Notes under the pieces: generated by a model
The model's input: the letters and a program-made list of their open reading frames with translations, nothing else
What the model was told of the DNA's origin: nothing
Databases searched by the model: none
Position numbers and translations under genes: made by a program
Source of the DNA: Plantago ovata
Taxonomy: Eukaryota > Streptophyta > Magnoliopsida > Lamiales > Plantaginaceae
Length of the DNA stretch: 64,000 bases
Reading direction: 5' to 3'
NCBI GenBank assembly: GCA_028274465.1
Contig: CM051455.1
Coordinates: 72,026,985 to 72,090,984, forward strand
Part shown: positions 63,932 through 64,000 of the stretch, one piece after another
Position numbering within the stretch: position 1 is the stretch's first letter
Layout: every line of letters starts with the position of its first letter

Positions 63932-64000
63932 TGAAGGCTACCTTTTGCCAAAAGTGCCAACTGACTGGTCGTGACTGCTCTCAACAGAAACCGACACCTA
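63932..64000 (+). pseudogene. LINE ORF1 continuation: zinc knuckle
   Basis: After the Gypsy 3' flank the frame gives ATFCQKCQLTGRDC, the cysteine-rich knuckle that follows DUF4283 in plant LINE ORF1 proteins. It runs off the window. Confidence 0.72.

Overview
The window is repeat-dominated nuclear DNA of a flowering plant, most likely a eudicot. This rests on plant-type LTR retrotransposons (tRNA-Met and tRNA-Asp primer sites), a CACTA terminus, a Mutator-like element, a plant LINE-type DUF4283 protein and short AT-rich introns. No bacterial, organellar, rRNA or tRNA gene was seen. About four fifths is transposable element. The only candidate host genes are one broken-up small-exon gene (about 5.9-7.4 kb plus a leader at 22.3 kb) and a few exon-like pieces at 23.7-25.6 kb, all on the minus strand.

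Layout. 1-496: end of a CACTA DNA transposon. 497-5.1 kb: promoter-like DNA and a decayed retroelement-associated reading frame. 5.1-5.7 kb: part of a Gypsy LTR. 5.9-7.4 kb: small-exon host gene, its 5' leader split by a 14.8-kb minus-strand Copia element (7451-22297, called A). 22.3-25.6 kb: leader, intergenic DNA and exon-like pieces. 25587-26415: DUF4283/LINE ORF1.

From 26416 to 63931 the LINE frame is split by nested elements, and short direct repeats plus the protein context allow the order to be read. A minus-strand Copia (X, 26416-58815, flanked by CCATT) landed first. Its left end became a tandem array of three LTRs, one of which holds a solo LTR. A plus-strand Copia (C, from 35767) then entered X. 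C in turn received a 1.0-kb Mutator-like element in its LTR, a gag-protease-only Gypsy (38574-46676) in its gag, and a 2.1-kb solo LTR in its integrase. A 100-N gap hides the right end of C and much of X. A second gag-only Gypsy (58836-63931) sits 20 bp past X, and the LINE zinc knuckle resumes at 63932.

The most interesting material belongs to the Copia family (copies A, C, X). Downstream of pol it has a roughly 0.9-kb spacer with seven short hairpins that share a 7-nt loop while their stems change with compensation. Then come a conserved TATA box and leader, and a large third ORF that contains three intron-like segments of 71-75 nt. The heptamer TTGCTGA/TCAGCAA is strikingly dense in LTRs, gag, pol, spacer and ORF3, and the LTRs carry further hairpins with GAAA-type loops. 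I know of no description of this combination. LTR elements are treated as fossils: ages are rough, from by-eye LTR comparison and an uncalibrated rate.
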